Shown: positions 50,575-59,907, counted from the stretch's first letter. The stretch: 64,000 nucleotides of DNA from Clostridium sp. OF03-18AA (GCF_003478035.1 NZ_QUEP01000015.1:1-64000); one strand, 5' to 3'. Notes: generated by a model from the sequence alone, not told the origin. Program-made: numbers and translations.

Positions 50575-50603
50575 TTGAAAAATATCGATACTCATGGTAG
50601 AAT
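50575..50603 (+). promoter_or_regulatory. Promoter for carAB
   Basis: TTGAAA (50575-50580) and TAGAAT (50598-50603) with a 17-base spacer. The 70-base leader shows neither a clear PyrR attenuator nor an Arg box. The other half of the 354-base divergent gap (50322-50574) holds nothing I can name. Confidence 0.6.
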
Positions 50604-50675
50604 AGTGAAAATTTGGGCTGAGATAAGTATGCCCGGATCAAGCAGCGAAATGAACACATAAGAAAGGGTGGCGTC

Positions 50676-51749
50676 ATGAAAGCATATTTAATACTGGAAG
50701 ACGGAACCGTGTTTGAAGGAACAAGCATCGGCTCTACCAGAGAAGTGATCAGTGAAATTGTTTTTAACACATCCATGACCGGTTATTTAGAAGTCCTTAC
50801 CGATCCGTCCTACGCAGGACAGGCAGTGGTAATGACTTATCCGTTAATTGGTAATTACGGTATTTGTAAAGAAGATATGGAGTCCGGACAGGCATGGCCG
50901 GATGGTTATATTGTCAGAGAATTATCTAGGATCCCCAGTAATTTCAGAAGTGGGGACACGATTCAGCATTTCTTAGAAGAACAGGATATTCCAGGTATCA
51001 GTGGTATCGATACAAGAGCCCTCACAAAGATTTTAAGAGAAAAAGGAACCATGAACGGCATGATCACAACGAACGGATCTTTTGATCTGGAAGAAGTGAA
51101 AGAGCGGATCAGGGCGTATCAGGTAACAGGCGTTGTATTAAAGACAACCACAAAAGAGAAATACGTTCTCCCGGGAGAAGGAAAGAAAGTTGCACTCATG
51201 GACTTTGGCGCAAAGAAGAATATCGCCAGAGAGTTAAATAAGAGAGGCTGCGAAGTGACCGTATATCCGGCAGATACTCCGGCTGAGGAAGTCTTAAAGA
51301 CAAACCCGGATGGAATCATGCTTTCCAACGGCCCTGGAGATCCGGCAGAGAACACGGAGATCATCAAAGAAGTCAGAAAGTTTTATGAATCCGATGTTCC
51401 TGTTTTTGCCATCTGTCTCGGACATCAGCTCATGGCTCTTGCCACAGGCGCAAATACATATAAGCTGAAATATGGCCACCGCGGCGGAAATCACCCGGTA
51501 AAAGACCTTGAGACAGGCCGCGTCTACATTTCCTCCCAGAACCACGGATACGCGGTAGACGAACACAGCATGAATCCGGAGGTTGCCGTTCCGGCGTTCG
51601 TGAACGTGAACGATAAGACGAACGAGGGATTAAAGTACGTGGGCAAGAATATCTTCACCGTCCAGTACCACCCGGAAGCATGCCCGGGACCACAGGATTC
51701 CGGATATCTGTTTGACCGCTTTTTACGCATGATGGAGGAGGAAAGATAA
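50676..51749 (+). CDS. carA: Carbamoyl-phosphate synthase small subunit
   Basis: A 357-residue glutaminase subunit. The N-terminal CPSase_sm domain starts AYLILEDGTVFEGTSIGS. The GATase domain has the catalytic cysteine in FAICLGHQLMALA, GHRGGNHPV, and the catalytic histidine and glutamate in YHPEACPGPQD. It splits glutamine and passes ammonia to CarB for arginine and pyrimidine synthesis. AAAGGGTGG precedes ATG 50676. The stop overlaps the carB start by one base (TAATG). Confidence 0.97.
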   Translation: MKAYLILEDGTVFEGTSIGSTREVISEIVFNTSMTGYLEVLTDPSYAGQAVVMTYPLIGNYGICKEDMESGQAWPDGYIVRELSRIPSNFRSGDTIQHFLEEQDIPGISGIDTRALTKILREKGTMNGMITTNGSFDLEEVKERIRAYQVTGVVLKTTTKEKYVLPGEGKKVALMDFGAKKNIARELNKRGCEVTVYPADTPAEEVLKTNPDGIMLSNGPGDPAENTEIIKEVRKFYESDVPVFAICLGHQLMALATGANTYKLKYGHRGGNHPVKDLETGRVYISSQNHGYAVDEHSMNPEVAVPAFVNVNDKTNEGLKYVGKNIFTVQYHPEACPGPQDSGYLFDRFLRMMEEER

Positions 51750-54700
51750 TGCCTAAGAATCCAGAGATCAAGAAAGTACTTGTAATCGGTTCCGGTCCGA
51801 TCGTTATCGGCCAGGCCGCAGAATTTGACTACGCGGGAACACAGGCCTGCCGTTCCTTAAAGGAAGAAGGCATCGAGGTCGTTCTCTTAAACTCCAACCC
51901 GGCAACGATCATGACAGATAAGGATATCGCGGACCGGGTATATATTGAGCCGCTGACAACCGAGGTTGTCGAGCAGTTGATTAAGAAAGAAAAACCGGAC
52001 AGTGTCCTCCCGACCCTTGGCGGCCAGGCCGGCTTAAACCTTGCAATGGAACTGGAGGAGGCAGGTATCTTAAAGGCAAATAACGTGCGCCTTATCGGTA
52101 CAACAGCCCTCACGATCAAAAAAGCCGAAGACCGTGAAATGTTCAAGGAGACAATGGAAAAGATCGGCGAACCGGTGGCTCCGTCTGAGATCGTTGAGGA
52201 TGTGAACACAGGTCTTGCTGTTGCAAAAGAGATCGGTTATCCGGTCGTTCTCCGTCCGGCTTATACCCTTGGCGGCTCCGGCGGCGGTATTGCCTATAAT
52301 GAGGAGCAGTGCGCAGAGATCCTGGAGAACGGACTTCGTTTATCCCGTGTGGGCCAGGTCCTTGTAGAGCGCTGTATTGCGGGCTGGAAAGAGATCGAAT
52401 ATGAGGTTATGCGTGACGGTGCAGGCAATGTGATCACCGTCTGCAACATGGAGAATATCGACCCTGTGGGCGTACATACCGGTGACAGTATCGTTGTCGC
52501 TCCGTCCCAGACATTAGGAGATAAAGAGTACCAGATGCTTCGTACCTCCGCGTTAAAGATCATCACAGAGCTTGGTATCACCGGTGGCTGCAACGTACAG
52601 TACGCACTTCACCCGGAGAGCTTCGAGTACTGTGTAATTGAGGTAAACCCGCGTGTAAGCCGTTCCTCCGCCCTTGCGTCCAAGGCGACAGGATACCCGA
52701 TCGCGAAGGTTGCCGCGAAGATCGCCCTCGGCTACACACTTGATGAGATCAAGAACGCTGTTACAAAGAAGACCTACGCAAGCTTCGAGCCGATGCTCGA
52801 CTATGTGGTAGTCAAGATGCCGAGACTTCCCTTCGATAAATTCATCAATGCGAGTCACAAGTTAGGAACCCAGATGAAAGCGACCGGAGAGGTCATGAGT
52901 ATCTGCACAAGCTTTGAGGGTGGCTTAATGAAAGCGATCCGCTCTCTGGAGCAGCATGTGGACTCCTTAATGTCTTACGACTACAGCGGACTCACAGATG
53001 AACAGTTAAAGGAGCAGCTTCACAACGTGGATGATCGCCGGATCTGGGTCATTGCGGAGGCACTCCGCCGCGGCTTCGATTACGAGCTGATCCACGACAT
53101 CACGAAGATCGATATCTGGTTCATCGACAAGTTAATGATCCTCGTTGAGATGGAGAATGCCTTAAAGAAAGTTGGGAAGAACCTCGACGCTGATCTTTTA
53201 AAGGAAGCAAAGCGCATCGAATTCCCGGATAATGTGATTGCGAAACTCACAGGTCTCGCAGAAAATGAGATCAAGGAGATGCGTCATGCAAACGGCATCC
53301 GTGCTGCCTTCAAGATGGTAGATACCTGCGCGGCCGAGTTTGCAGCTGAAACTCCGTACTATTACTCCTGCTTCGGCAGCGAGAATGAGGCAGAGGGCGA
53401 GACTGAGAAGAAGAAGGTTCTCGTTCTCGGCTCCGGACCGATCCGCATTGGTCAGGGTATCGAGTTCGACTTCTGTTCTGTTCACAGCACCTGGGCCTTC
53501 GAGAAAGAGGGCTTTGAGACCGTCATCATCAACAATAACCCGGAGACTGTCAGCACAGACTTTGATATCGCTAACAAACTGTATTTCGAACCGCTGACTC
53601 CGGAGGATGTGGAGAGCATCGTTGATATTGAGAAACCGGACGGAGCAGTTGTCCAGTTCGGTGGACAGACAGCCATCAAGCTCACAGAGGCTCTGATGAA
53701 GATGGGAGTCCCGATCCTGGGAACCGCTGCCGAGGATGTTGACGCCGCTGAGGACAGAGAACTCTTCGATGAGATCCTGGAGCAGTGCCAGATCCCGAGA
53801 GCAAAGGGACAGACTGTATTTACAGCAGAAGAGGCGAAAAAGGCAGCAAATGAGTTAGGCTATCCGGTACTCGTTCGTCCGTCTTACGTTCTTGGCGGAC
53901 AGGGTATGCAGATCGCGATCTGCGATGAGGATATCGACGAATTCATCGGCATCATCAACCGGATCGCGCAGGAGCATCCGATCTTAGTTGATAAGTATAT
54001 CATGGGTAAGGAGATCGAGGTCGATGCGATCTGCGACGGTACCGATATCCTGATCCCGGGTATCATGGAGCATATCGAGCGTACCGGTATCCATTCCGGC
54101 GACAGTATCTCCGTATATCCGGCGAAGAGCATCACCGAGGACAACAAGAAGACGATCGTGGAATACACAGAGAAGCTCGCAAGGGCGCTCCATGTAAAGG
54201 GAATGATCAACATCCAGTTTATTGTAAATGACGAAGGTGTATTTATCATCGAGGTCAACCCGCGTTCCTCCAGAACCGTTCCGTATATCAGTAAGGTAAC
54301 GGGAATCCCGATCGTACCGCTGGCAACTCAGATCATCTGCGGTCATACGATCCGTGAACTCGGCTACACACCGGGACTCCAGAAAGAGGCAGATTACTAC
54401 GCAGTGAAGATGCCGGTATTCTCTTTCGAGAAGATCCGTGGAGCTGATATCAGCCTTGGACCGGAGATGAAATCCACAGGTGAATGCCTCGGCATCGCAA
54501 AGACCTTCAACGAAGCTCTTTACAAGGCCTTCCAGGGCGCAGGAATCAAGCTTCCGAAGTATAAGAACATGGTCATGACTGTCCGCGATTCCGATAAGGA
54601 AGAGATGCTCGACATTGCTGCGAGATTCAAGGCACAGGGTTACCGTATCTTCTGTACCGCAGGAACCGCAAAGTATTTCAATGAGCACGGCGTAAAGGTC

Positions 54701-54949
54701 ATTCCGGTAAGAAAGATCGAGCAGGAGTCTCCGAACCTTCTTGACCTGATCCTTGGACATGAGATCGACCTTGTCATCGATATCCCAGCACAGGGCGCAG
54801 AGAGAAGCCATGACGGCTTTATCATCCGCCGGAATGCGATCGAGACAGGCGTTACCGTTCTCACTGCGGTCGATACTGCGAGAGCGCTTGTGACAAGTAT
54901 GGAAAATCGTGCAAAAGAACTTACACTGATCAATATTGCTGAAATCTGA
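51749..54949 (+). CDS. carB: Carbamoyl-phosphate synthase large subunit
   Basis: A 1066-residue synthetase of normal length with two ATP-grasp halves. The first half carries VIGSGPIVIGQAAEFDYAG and RPAYTLGGSGGG; the second carries VLGSGPIRIGQGIEFDF and RPSYVLGGQGM. The oligomerisation region lies between them, and a C-terminal MGS-like allosteric domain (FCTAGTAKYFNEHG) closes it. It makes carbamoyl phosphate from bicarbonate, ATP and CarA-supplied ammonia. Codon use is strongly biased toward the host pattern, as expected of a core gene. Confidence 0.98.
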   Translation: MPKNPEIKKVLVIGSGPIVIGQAAEFDYAGTQACRSLKEEGIEVVLLNSNPATIMTDKDIADRVYIEPLTTEVVEQLIKKEKPDSVLPTLGGQAGLNLAMELEEAGILKANNVRLIGTTALTIKKAEDREMFKETMEKIGEPVAPSEIVEDVNTGLAVAKEIGYPVVLRPAYTLGGSGGGIAYNEEQCAEILENGLRLSRVGQVLVERCIAGWKEIEYEVMRDGAGNVITVCNMENIDPVGVHTGDSIVVAPSQTLGDKEYQMLRTSALKIITELGITGGCNVQYALHPESFEYCVIEVNPRVSRSSALASKATGYPIAKVAAKIALGYTLDEIKNAVTKKTYASFEPMLDYVVVKMPRLPFDKFINASHKLGTQMKATGEVMSICTSFEGGLMKAIRSLEQHVDSLMSYDYSGLTDEQLKEQLHNVDDRRIWVIAEALRRGFDYELIHDITKIDIWFIDKLMILVEMENALKKVGKNLDADLLKEAKRIEFPDNVIAKLTGLAENEIKEMRHANGIRAAFKMVDTCAAEFAAETPYYYSCFGSENEAEGETEKKKVLVLGSGPIRIGQGIEFDFCSVHSTWAFEKEGFETVIINNNPETVSTDFDIANKLYFEPLTPEDVESIVDIEKPDGAVVQFGGQTAIKLTEALMKMGVPILGTAAEDVDAAEDRELFDEILEQCQIPRAKGQTVFTAEEAKKAANELGYPVLVRPSYVLGGQGMQIAICDEDIDEFIGIINRIAQEHPILVDKYIMGKEIEVDAICDGTDILIPGIMEHIERTGIHSGDSISVYPAKSITEDNKKTIVEYTEKLARALHVKGMINIQFIVNDEGVFIIEVNPRSSRTVPYISKVTGIPIVPLATQIICGHTIRELGYTPGLQKEADYYAVKMPVFSFEKIRGADISLGPEMKSTGECLGIAKTFNEALYKAFQGAGIKLPKYKNMVMTVRDSDKEEMLDIAARFKAQGYRIFCTAGTAKYFNEHGVKVIPVRKIEQESPNLLDLILGHEIDLVIDIPAQGAERSHDGFIIRRNAIETGVTVLTAVDTARALVTSMENRAKELTLINIAEI

Positions 54950-54968
54950 TATTGGTAAAAAATAGAAG

Positions 54969-55007
54969 AGCAGCCCGTTTCACGCTGGAGTGAGATGGGC
55001 TGCTTTT
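54969..55007 (+). terminator. Terminator of carAB
   Basis: AGCAGCCC (54969-54976) pairs with GGGCTGCT (54997-55004), with inner TTTCAC/GTGAGA pairing and T residues at the end. Confidence 0.88.
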
Positions 55008-55047
55008 TACGTTGCCCCAGCAGCGTATGCCGGAAATTTGAAAAACA

Positions 55048-55087
55048 CGCACCGCATTCTCGTTACTTCAGTGATGAGTTAGGTGCG
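55048..55087 (+). repeat. Left-end hairpin of the IS200/IS605 element
   Basis: CGCACC (55048-55053)/GGTGCG (55082-55087) enclose CTCGTTAC (55059-55066)/GTGATGAG (55071-55078), which pair completely if G-T wobbles are allowed. This matches the strand-specific hairpins recognised by TnpA. Confidence 0.7.
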
Positions 55088-55152
55088 CTATTTATTTACA
55101 ATAATATCGAACATATGTTTACATGCTTAGTAACATATGGTATAATATTCAT

Positions 55153-55593
55153 ATGGAAAAAGATATATTTACTATTAAAGAAAATTCTCTTTCGTATGGT
55201 AGAGGATATGTGTACTCGCTTCAATATCATCTGGTCTGGTGCACGAAATACCGAAAGAAAGTTCTGACCAATGGTGTAGATCAGGAGTGCAAAGAAATGT
55301 TGCAGGAAATCGCACAAGAATATCAATTTCGGATCCTTGCGATGGAAGTAATGCCGGACCATATCCACCTGTTACTGGATTGTAAACCGCAGTTCTTTGT
55401 TTCGGATATGATCAAGATCATGAAAGGAAATCTTGCGAGACAGTTGTTTCTTGCACATCCGGAACTGAAAAGGGAGCTGTGGGGCGGACATCTCTGGAAC
55501 CCATCTTACTGCGCTGTGACCGTCAGTGACCGAAGTCGGGAACAGATCATGGCTTATATCGAAGGACAGAAAGAAAAAGAGAACAGAAAGTAG
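55153..55593 (+). CDS. tnpA: IS200-type Y1 transposase TnpA
   Basis: A 146-residue single-domain transposase. The HUH metal motif is HIH (His70, His72 in MPDHIHLLLD), and the nucleophile is Tyr135 in IMAYIEGQ. It should excise and insert single-stranded circles at specific tetra- or pentanucleotides. ATG 55153 lies only about ten bases after a TATAAT box and has no ribosome site, so the mRNA may be nearly leaderless, which would limit expression. A dyad at 55112-55139 (CATATGTT...AACATATG) overlaps the promoter region. Confidence 0.92.
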   Translation: MEKDIFTIKENSLSYGRGYVYSLQYHLVWCTKYRKKVLTNGVDQECKEMLQEIAQEYQFRILAMEVMPDHIHLLLDCKPQFFVSDMIKIMKGNLARQLFLAHPELKRELWGGHLWNPSYCAVTVSDRSREQIMAYIEGQKEKENRK

Positions 55594-55602
55594 AGGAAAC
55601 CT

Positions 55603-56928
55603 ATGCAGGTCGTATCCAGCTATGGCGCGGAAATTAAAAATAAGAATATCCCGATCCGCCATACGCTGGCGCTTTACCGGGAGGCGGTCCGCTGTCTGAC
55701 GGAGATATATGAGACCGTATGGACAGAGTTATCCATGATCGATCAGATAAAACGGAGATTTAACGAGGCGGAACATCTGGTACATGAAACAAAGAAGAAT
55801 CATGCAAGATTTGACTTCGATGCCCGTTTTCCGAAAATGCCGTCATATCTGAGAAGAGCGGCGATCCAGCATGCGCTCGGGAGTGTTTCCTCGTACCATA
55901 CAAGATTGGAACAGTGGAAAAATGGAGCGATTTCCGGAAAACCGAAGCTTGTATATGAAAACCATGCGATGCCGGTATTTTATCGGAATGTCATGTACAA
56001 ACCAGGAGAAGAGAGTGAAGACGCGGCCTGCCTGAAGCTTTATGATGGTCATGACTGGAAATGGTTCCGCGCAGGTCTGCTTCATACGGATATGGAGTAC
56101 CTGCGCAGGCACTGGTCCGGAAAAAAGTCTTCTGCTCCGGTTTTGGAAAAACGACATCAGAAATATTTTCTCCGCTTTTCTTATACGGAAGAAGTTACAT
56201 TATCAAAAACACCTGTAAAGGATCAGCTCATCTGCAGTGTGGATCTTGGAATCAATACGGATGCAGTCTGTAGTATCATACGGTCAGACGGAACTGTCCT
56301 GGACCGGAAATTTATCAATTTCCCCAGTGAAAAAGACCGGCTGTCCCATGTACTCGGAAGGATCCGGAGATTCCAGAAGGAACACGGTTCCAAGCAGATC
56401 GGAAGCCGATGGGCGTATGCGAAACGTCTGAATACGGAACTTGCCAGAAAGACTGCCCGTTCGATCGCAGAATATGCTCATGAGAATCATGCGGATGTGA
56501 TCGTGTTTGAGTACCTGGAAATGAAGGGAAAGATTTCAGGAAAGAAACGACAGAAACTGCATCTTTGGAAGAAACGGGAGATCCAGACTATGTGTGAACA
56601 CAAAGCACACCGGTATGGGATCCGTGTGTCCCGTGTCTGCGCATGGAATACCAGCCGTCTGGCGTATGATGGAAGCGGACCGGTCAGCCGAGATCCGAAG
56701 AACCACAGCCTGTGTGTTTTCCAATCTGGAAAACAGTATAACTGTGATCTGTCAGCATCCTACAATATCGGAGCGAGATACTGGATTCGGGAAATCATAA
56801 AAACCTTACCGGAAACGGAAAGGTCTTCACTGGAGGCAAAAGTACCTGCGGTGAAGCGCAGAACCTCATGCGTTTATGCTGACCTGCTCATCCTTCAGAA
56901 TGAGTATGGATGTTCGAAAGCTGCATAA
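55603..56928 (+). CDS. tnpB: TnpB-like RNA-guided nuclease with degenerate zinc ribbon
   Basis: A 441-residue OrfB/TnpB protein. The three RuvC acids are in place: Asp214 (SVDLGIN), Glu303 (VFEYLEM) and Asp382 (NCDLSASYNIGARY). The zinc ribbon is not canonical. Where other TnpBs have two CxxC pairs, this one has CAWNTSRLAYDGSG and SLCVFQSGKQYNC, leaving Cys346, Cys371 and Cys381 spread apart. The start is nine bases after tnpA. TnpB proteins cut DNA beside a transposon-adjacent motif using an RNA from the element's right end; activity here is plausible because the acids are intact. Confidence 0.85.
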   Translation: MQVVSSYGAEIKNKNIPIRHTLALYREAVRCLTEIYETVWTELSMIDQIKRRFNEAEHLVHETKKNHARFDFDARFPKMPSYLRRAAIQHALGSVSSYHTRLEQWKNGAISGKPKLVYENHAMPVFYRNVMYKPGEESEDAACLKLYDGHDWKWFRAGLLHTDMEYLRRHWSGKKSSAPVLEKRHQKYFLRFSYTEEVTLSKTPVKDQLICSVDLGINTDAVCSIIRSDGTVLDRKFINFPSEKDRLSHVLGRIRRFQKEHGSKQIGSRWAYAKRLNTELARKTARSIAEYAHENHADVIVFEYLEMKGKISGKKRQKLHLWKKREIQTMCEHKAHRYGIRVSRVCAWNTSRLAYDGSGPVSRDPKNHSLCVFQSGKQYNCDLSASYNIGARYWIREIIKTLPETERSSLEAKVPAVKRRTSCVYADLLILQNEYGCSKAA

Positions 56929-57094
56929 ACACAGGCAGATATCCGGAGGACTACCTGTTATGTGGAACCCAGCCGTACCCGGCATGGCGGATGCGCATAT
57001 CTGCGCAGTTCTAAGTTTCAGGCGTATCCGCCGGTATCCGGTCTTGCCGTTTAAAACGGCTGAGAAGCATGTGACTTTAGTCATGTGAGGTTCA
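56929..57094 (+). ncRNA. Candidate omega (re) RNA region and right end of the element
   Basis: The 165 bases after tnpB are rich in stems: TGCGCA-TATC-TGCGCA inside GCGGAT/ATCCGC (about 56989-57030), GCCGTT/AACGGC (57046-57060) and the terminal hairpin CATGTGAC-TTTA-GTCATGTG (57068-57075/57080-57087), followed by AGGTTCAC. Right-end RNAs of TnpB elements have this position and build. The guide would lie just past the right end, near 57095. Confidence 0.6.
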
Positions 57095-57151
57095 CAGAGG
57101 TGACGCGCTATGCAAAAAAAGAAATATTAACGCTTTATCAAGATGAATATA

Positions 57152-57256
57152 TGCATTGATAATGTATAAAACATTGAAAAAACTGCATGAAACAATATAA
57201 TTATGCACTGAATATTGTATAAAATGCATAATCTATAAAAAAAACATAAAAAAGTG
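57152..57256 (+). promoter_or_regulatory. AT-rich upstream region with repeated ATGCA/TGCAT words
   Basis: Between the IS and the promoter the sequence repeats related blocks (ATGCATTGATAATGTATAAA, TGCATGAAACAATATAATTATGCA, ATTGTATAAAATGCATAATC). Several are short dyads reminiscent of Gram-positive ArgR-type boxes. A repressor-binding array for the amino-acid transporter is likely, but the regulator cannot be named from sequence alone. Confidence 0.4.
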
Positions 57257-57285
57257 CTTTACAAAAGAATAATTATACATTATAA
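57257..57285 (+). promoter_or_regulatory. Promoter of the amino-acid ABC operon
   Basis: TTTACA (57257-57262) and TATAAT (57280-57285) with a 17-base spacer. The -10 region is embedded in ATTATACATTATAAT, so a regulator binding such AT-rich dyads could block it. Confidence 0.7.
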
Positions 57286-57349
57286 TGCGTATCAACATCA
57301 CACATGTGAGACATAGAAAAAGATAGAAACAAAGAGGAGAGGATCGATT

Positions 57350-58321
57350 ATGAAGAAGAACATCGTTTTAGCTATGACAACAGCAGCGGTCATTGCTGCT
57401 CTTACAGGATGCGGAAGCTCCAAGACCACTGAGACAACGGCAGCAGCTACAACGGCAGCTGAGACAACAACAGCCGACGCGACAACAGCGGCTGAATCAA
57501 AGGAAGCAGATAAGACAGAGGCAGCAGCCGCAGCGGAAGGTTCCTTAAAGGCACTTGAGAATGTAGATCCGAAGGGCCATCTCGGAAAAGTTCTTGCGGC
57601 AGGAAAGATCACAATGGGAACATCCCCTGATTTCGCTCCGTGGGAATTCAAGGATGTCAGCAGTGGAACAACCGAGTATGTCGGTGCCGATGTGGAGCTT
57701 GCAAAATACATCGCTGAGAAGCTTGGCGTAGAACTTGAGATCAAGCCGATGGAGTTCTCCGCAATCCAGCAGGCAGTTACTTCCGGAAACATTGATATGG
57801 GTATCTCCGGCTTCGCTTACACAGATGAGCGTGCAGAGGCTATGGGACTTTCCGAGCGTTATAATGTAAACACGAAGAAAGGTCAGGGCCTTTTAGTTAA
57901 GAAGGAACTTGCTTCCCAGTACAATACAGCAGAATCCTTCGCAGGCAAGAAGGTTGCTACCCAGAACGCAACCTTACAGAACAAGCTTGCTACAGAGCAG
58001 CTTCCGTCTGACGTTCAGATCCAGTTAGTGACAAATATAACAGACGGTGTTATGATGTTAACAACAGGCAAGGTTGACGCACTCGCTGTATCCGGTGATA
58101 ACGGTGAATCCCTTGCAAAGACATACGACGATATCGCAATGGCAGATTTCATGTTTGACTATTCAAGTGAAGGTAACGTTATCGCAGTCAAAAAAGGCGA
58201 TGATGATCTCTTAAATGCGATCAACGAAGTGATCGTTGAAGTTAACGAGAAAGGTCTCTATGAGCAGTGGAGGGAAGAGGCAGTTGCTCTTGCTGATAAG
58301 CTCGGTATCGAGACGCACTAA
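57350..58321 (+). CDS. Amino-acid ABC transporter substrate-binding lipoprotein
   Basis: A 323-residue lipoprotein with lipobox LTGC (Cys21). Residues 22-65 are a flexible Thr/Ala/Glu tether (ETTAAATTAAETTTADATT). The SBP_bac_3 fold follows: ITMGTSPDFAPWEF, VGADVELAKYIAEKLGVELEI, SGNIDMGISGFAYTDERAEAMGLS and VTNITDGVMMLTTGKVDALAVSG. A polar amino acid such as arginine, lysine or histidine is likely, since the ligand-binding aspartate in DMGISGFAYTDER is present. GGAGAGG precedes ATG 57350. Confidence 0.92.
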   Translation: MKKNIVLAMTTAAVIAALTGCGSSKTTETTAAATTAAETTTADATTAAESKEADKTEAAAAAEGSLKALENVDPKGHLGKVLAAGKITMGTSPDFAPWEFKDVSSGTTEYVGADVELAKYIAEKLGVELEIKPMEFSAIQQAVTSGNIDMGISGFAYTDERAEAMGLSERYNVNTKKGQGLLVKKELASQYNTAESFAGKKVATQNATLQNKLATEQLPSDVQIQLVTNITDGVMMLTTGKVDALAVSGDNGESLAKTYDDIAMADFMFDYSSEGNVIAVKKGDDDLLNAINEVIVEVNEKGLYEQWREEAVALADKLGIETH

Positions 58322-58409
58322 TTTCGGAGCGGATCGTTTCGTTCCGTGATGGAAGATCAGCGCAGGACGGAATCGGTTATCACTTCAGGTTACAGAAAAT
58401 ACAGAGCTC

Positions 58410-58450
58410 GGTCTTTCCGGTGAAAATGCCGGAAAGACCTTTGTCTGTTT
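58410..58450 (+). terminator. Intra-operon attenuator between binding protein and permease
   Basis: GGTCTTTCCGG (58410-58420) pairs perfectly with CCGGAAAGACC (58429-58439). The tail TTTGTCTGTTTTC is an imperfect T-run. Partial termination here would give more binding protein than permease. Confidence 0.7.
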
Positions 58451-58481
58451 TCAAGTTTTATCTACGAAAGGAGTTTTCCAG

Positions 58482-59171
58482 ATGGAGTTTCTTAACGTCA
58501 TGTTAAAAGTCTGGATGAAGTACTGGAACTTATTCTTACAGGGTCTTGGAATGACACTGTTTATGGGTCTCCTCACCGTCCTCATCAGTACCGTTTTCGG
58601 TTCTCTGATGGCACTGATGCGCCGCAGCAACGTGGGCATCGGAAAATTTAAGCCGCTCCGGCTGATCGCTACCGTTTATGTCGAAATTATCCGCGGTACG
58701 CCGATCCTGCTGCAGCTATATTTCTTCTACTTTATGCTGCCGACCTGGCTCCCGTTCCTCAACTTAAGCGAGTTTACATGCGTTATGACTGCATGCTGCG
58801 TAAACTCTACCGCTTATGTCTGTGAGATCGTCCGCGCAGGTATCCAGGCTGTCGATGTCGGACAGACTGAAGCTGCCCGTTCCCTTGGCTTAAACGCGCG
58901 CCAGACCATGATCCATATCGTTCTCCCGCAGGCAGTTAAGAATATTCTTCCGGCACTCTGCAACGAGTTCGTAGCGATCGTCAAGGAGACATCTCTGGCG
59001 TCCACGTTCTTTATCGGAGAACTTATGACCCAGTTTAAGACCATCAACGGTCTTACATTCCGTGTACTTGAGCCGTTAACCATCGTTGGTATCATTTACT
59101 TCGGCGTGACATTTATCATGTCCAAGCTGATTGCTTTACTGGAGAGGAGGATGAACGCAAGTGAGCGCTAA
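58482..59171 (+). CDS. Amino-acid ABC transporter permease
   Basis: A 229-residue permease of the HisMQ type with about five helices ([29 protein letters not shown] onward). The cytoplasmic EAA loop is [47 protein letters not shown] is the usual second segment. It forms a homodimeric channel with the ATPase encoded next, whose GTG start overlaps this stop by 11 bases. AAAGGAG precedes ATG 58482. Confidence 0.93.
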   Translation: MEFLNVMLKVWMKYWNLFLQGLGMTLFMGLLTVLISTVFGSLMALMRRSNVGIGKFKPLRLIATVYVEIIRGTPILLQLYFFYFMLPTWLPFLNLSEFTCVMTACCVNSTAYVCEIVRAGIQAVDVGQTEAARSLGLNARQTMIHIVLPQAVKNILPALCNEFVAIVKETSLASTFFIGELMTQFKTINGLTFRVLEPLTIVGIIYFGVTFIMSKLIALLERRMNASER

Positions 59172-59907
59172 TGAAAAAGAATTGATTCGTGTAGAAGATC
59201 TGCATAAATCCTTCGGCAGTCTTCAGGTATTAAAGGGTGTTACCGAGCATGTCAATCATGGCGAGGTCGTTTCTGTTATCGGACCGTCCGGCGGCGGTAA
59301 AAGTACATTTTTACGCTGCTTAAACCTTCTTGAGACACCGACATCCGGAAAGATCTATTTCGAGGGAACCGATATTACCGACAAGAATGTGGATATCAAC
59401 CTGCATCGCCAGAAGATGGGAATGGTATTCCAGCACTTTAATGTATTCAATAATCTTACAGTTGGAAAGAATGTAACGCTCGCCCCGGTCCTTCTCGGAA
59501 AGAAAACACAGAAGGAAGCCGACGAGATGATGCGGGAGCTTTTAAACCGCGTTGGTCTTGCGGATAAGGAGAACCAGTTCCCAAAGAAGCTTTCCGGCGG
59601 ACAAAAACAGCGTCTTGCGATCGTGCGCGCGCTGGCGATGGAACCGGATGTTATGCTTTTTGATGAGCCGACTTCCGCCCTTGATCCGGAGATGGTAGGA
59701 GAGGTTCTTCATGTTATCAAGGACCTTGTAAAGACAGGAATGACTACTGTGATCGTAACCCATGAGATGGGATTTGCGAGGGAGGTCTCCGACCGCGTAT
59801 TCTTTATGGATGGCGGCGTGATCGCGGAGAAAGGCACTCCGGATGAGGTCTTCAATCATCCGCAGAACCCGAGGACACAGGAATTTTTAAGCAAGGTATT
59901 ATACTGA
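59161..59907 (+). CDS. Amino-acid ABC transporter ATP-binding protein (GlnQ/HisP type)
   Basis: A 248-residue ATPase with Walker [10 protein letters not shown], the Q-loop in [12 protein letters not shown], signature [17 protein letters not shown], Walker [15 protein letters not shown] and the H-loop in [11 protein letters not shown] 59161 is the start: GAGAGGAGG lies ten bases upstream, and the ATG nine bases later is out of frame. It completes a three-gene importer for a polar amino acid. Confidence 0.95.
   Translation: MSANEKELIRVEDLHKSFGSLQVLKGVTEHVNHGEVVSVIGPSGGGKSTFLRCLNLLETPTSGKIYFEGTDITDKNVDINLHRQKMGMVFQHFNVFNNLTVGKNVTLAPVLLGKKTQKEADEMMRELLNRVGLADKENQFPKKLSGGQKQRLAIVRALAMEPDVMLFDEPTSALDPEMVGEVLHVIKDLVKTGMTTVIVTHEMGFAREVSDRVFFMDGGVIAEKGTPDEVFNHPQNPRTQEFLSKVLY

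Larger units (their letters stand above)
55041..57094 (+). mobile_element. IS200/IS605 family insertion sequence with tnpA and tnpB
   Basis: A tyrosine-HUH transposase gene and a tnpB gene lie in the same orientation between two subterminal hairpins (left 55048-55087, right 57068-57087). The element has no inverted repeats at its ends and no target duplication, as the family requires. It sits between the carAB terminator and the promoter of an amino-acid ABC operon without breaking a gene. The exact ends are approximate: the left is placed just before the hairpin, the right at the GGTTCAC after it. Confidence 0.85.
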
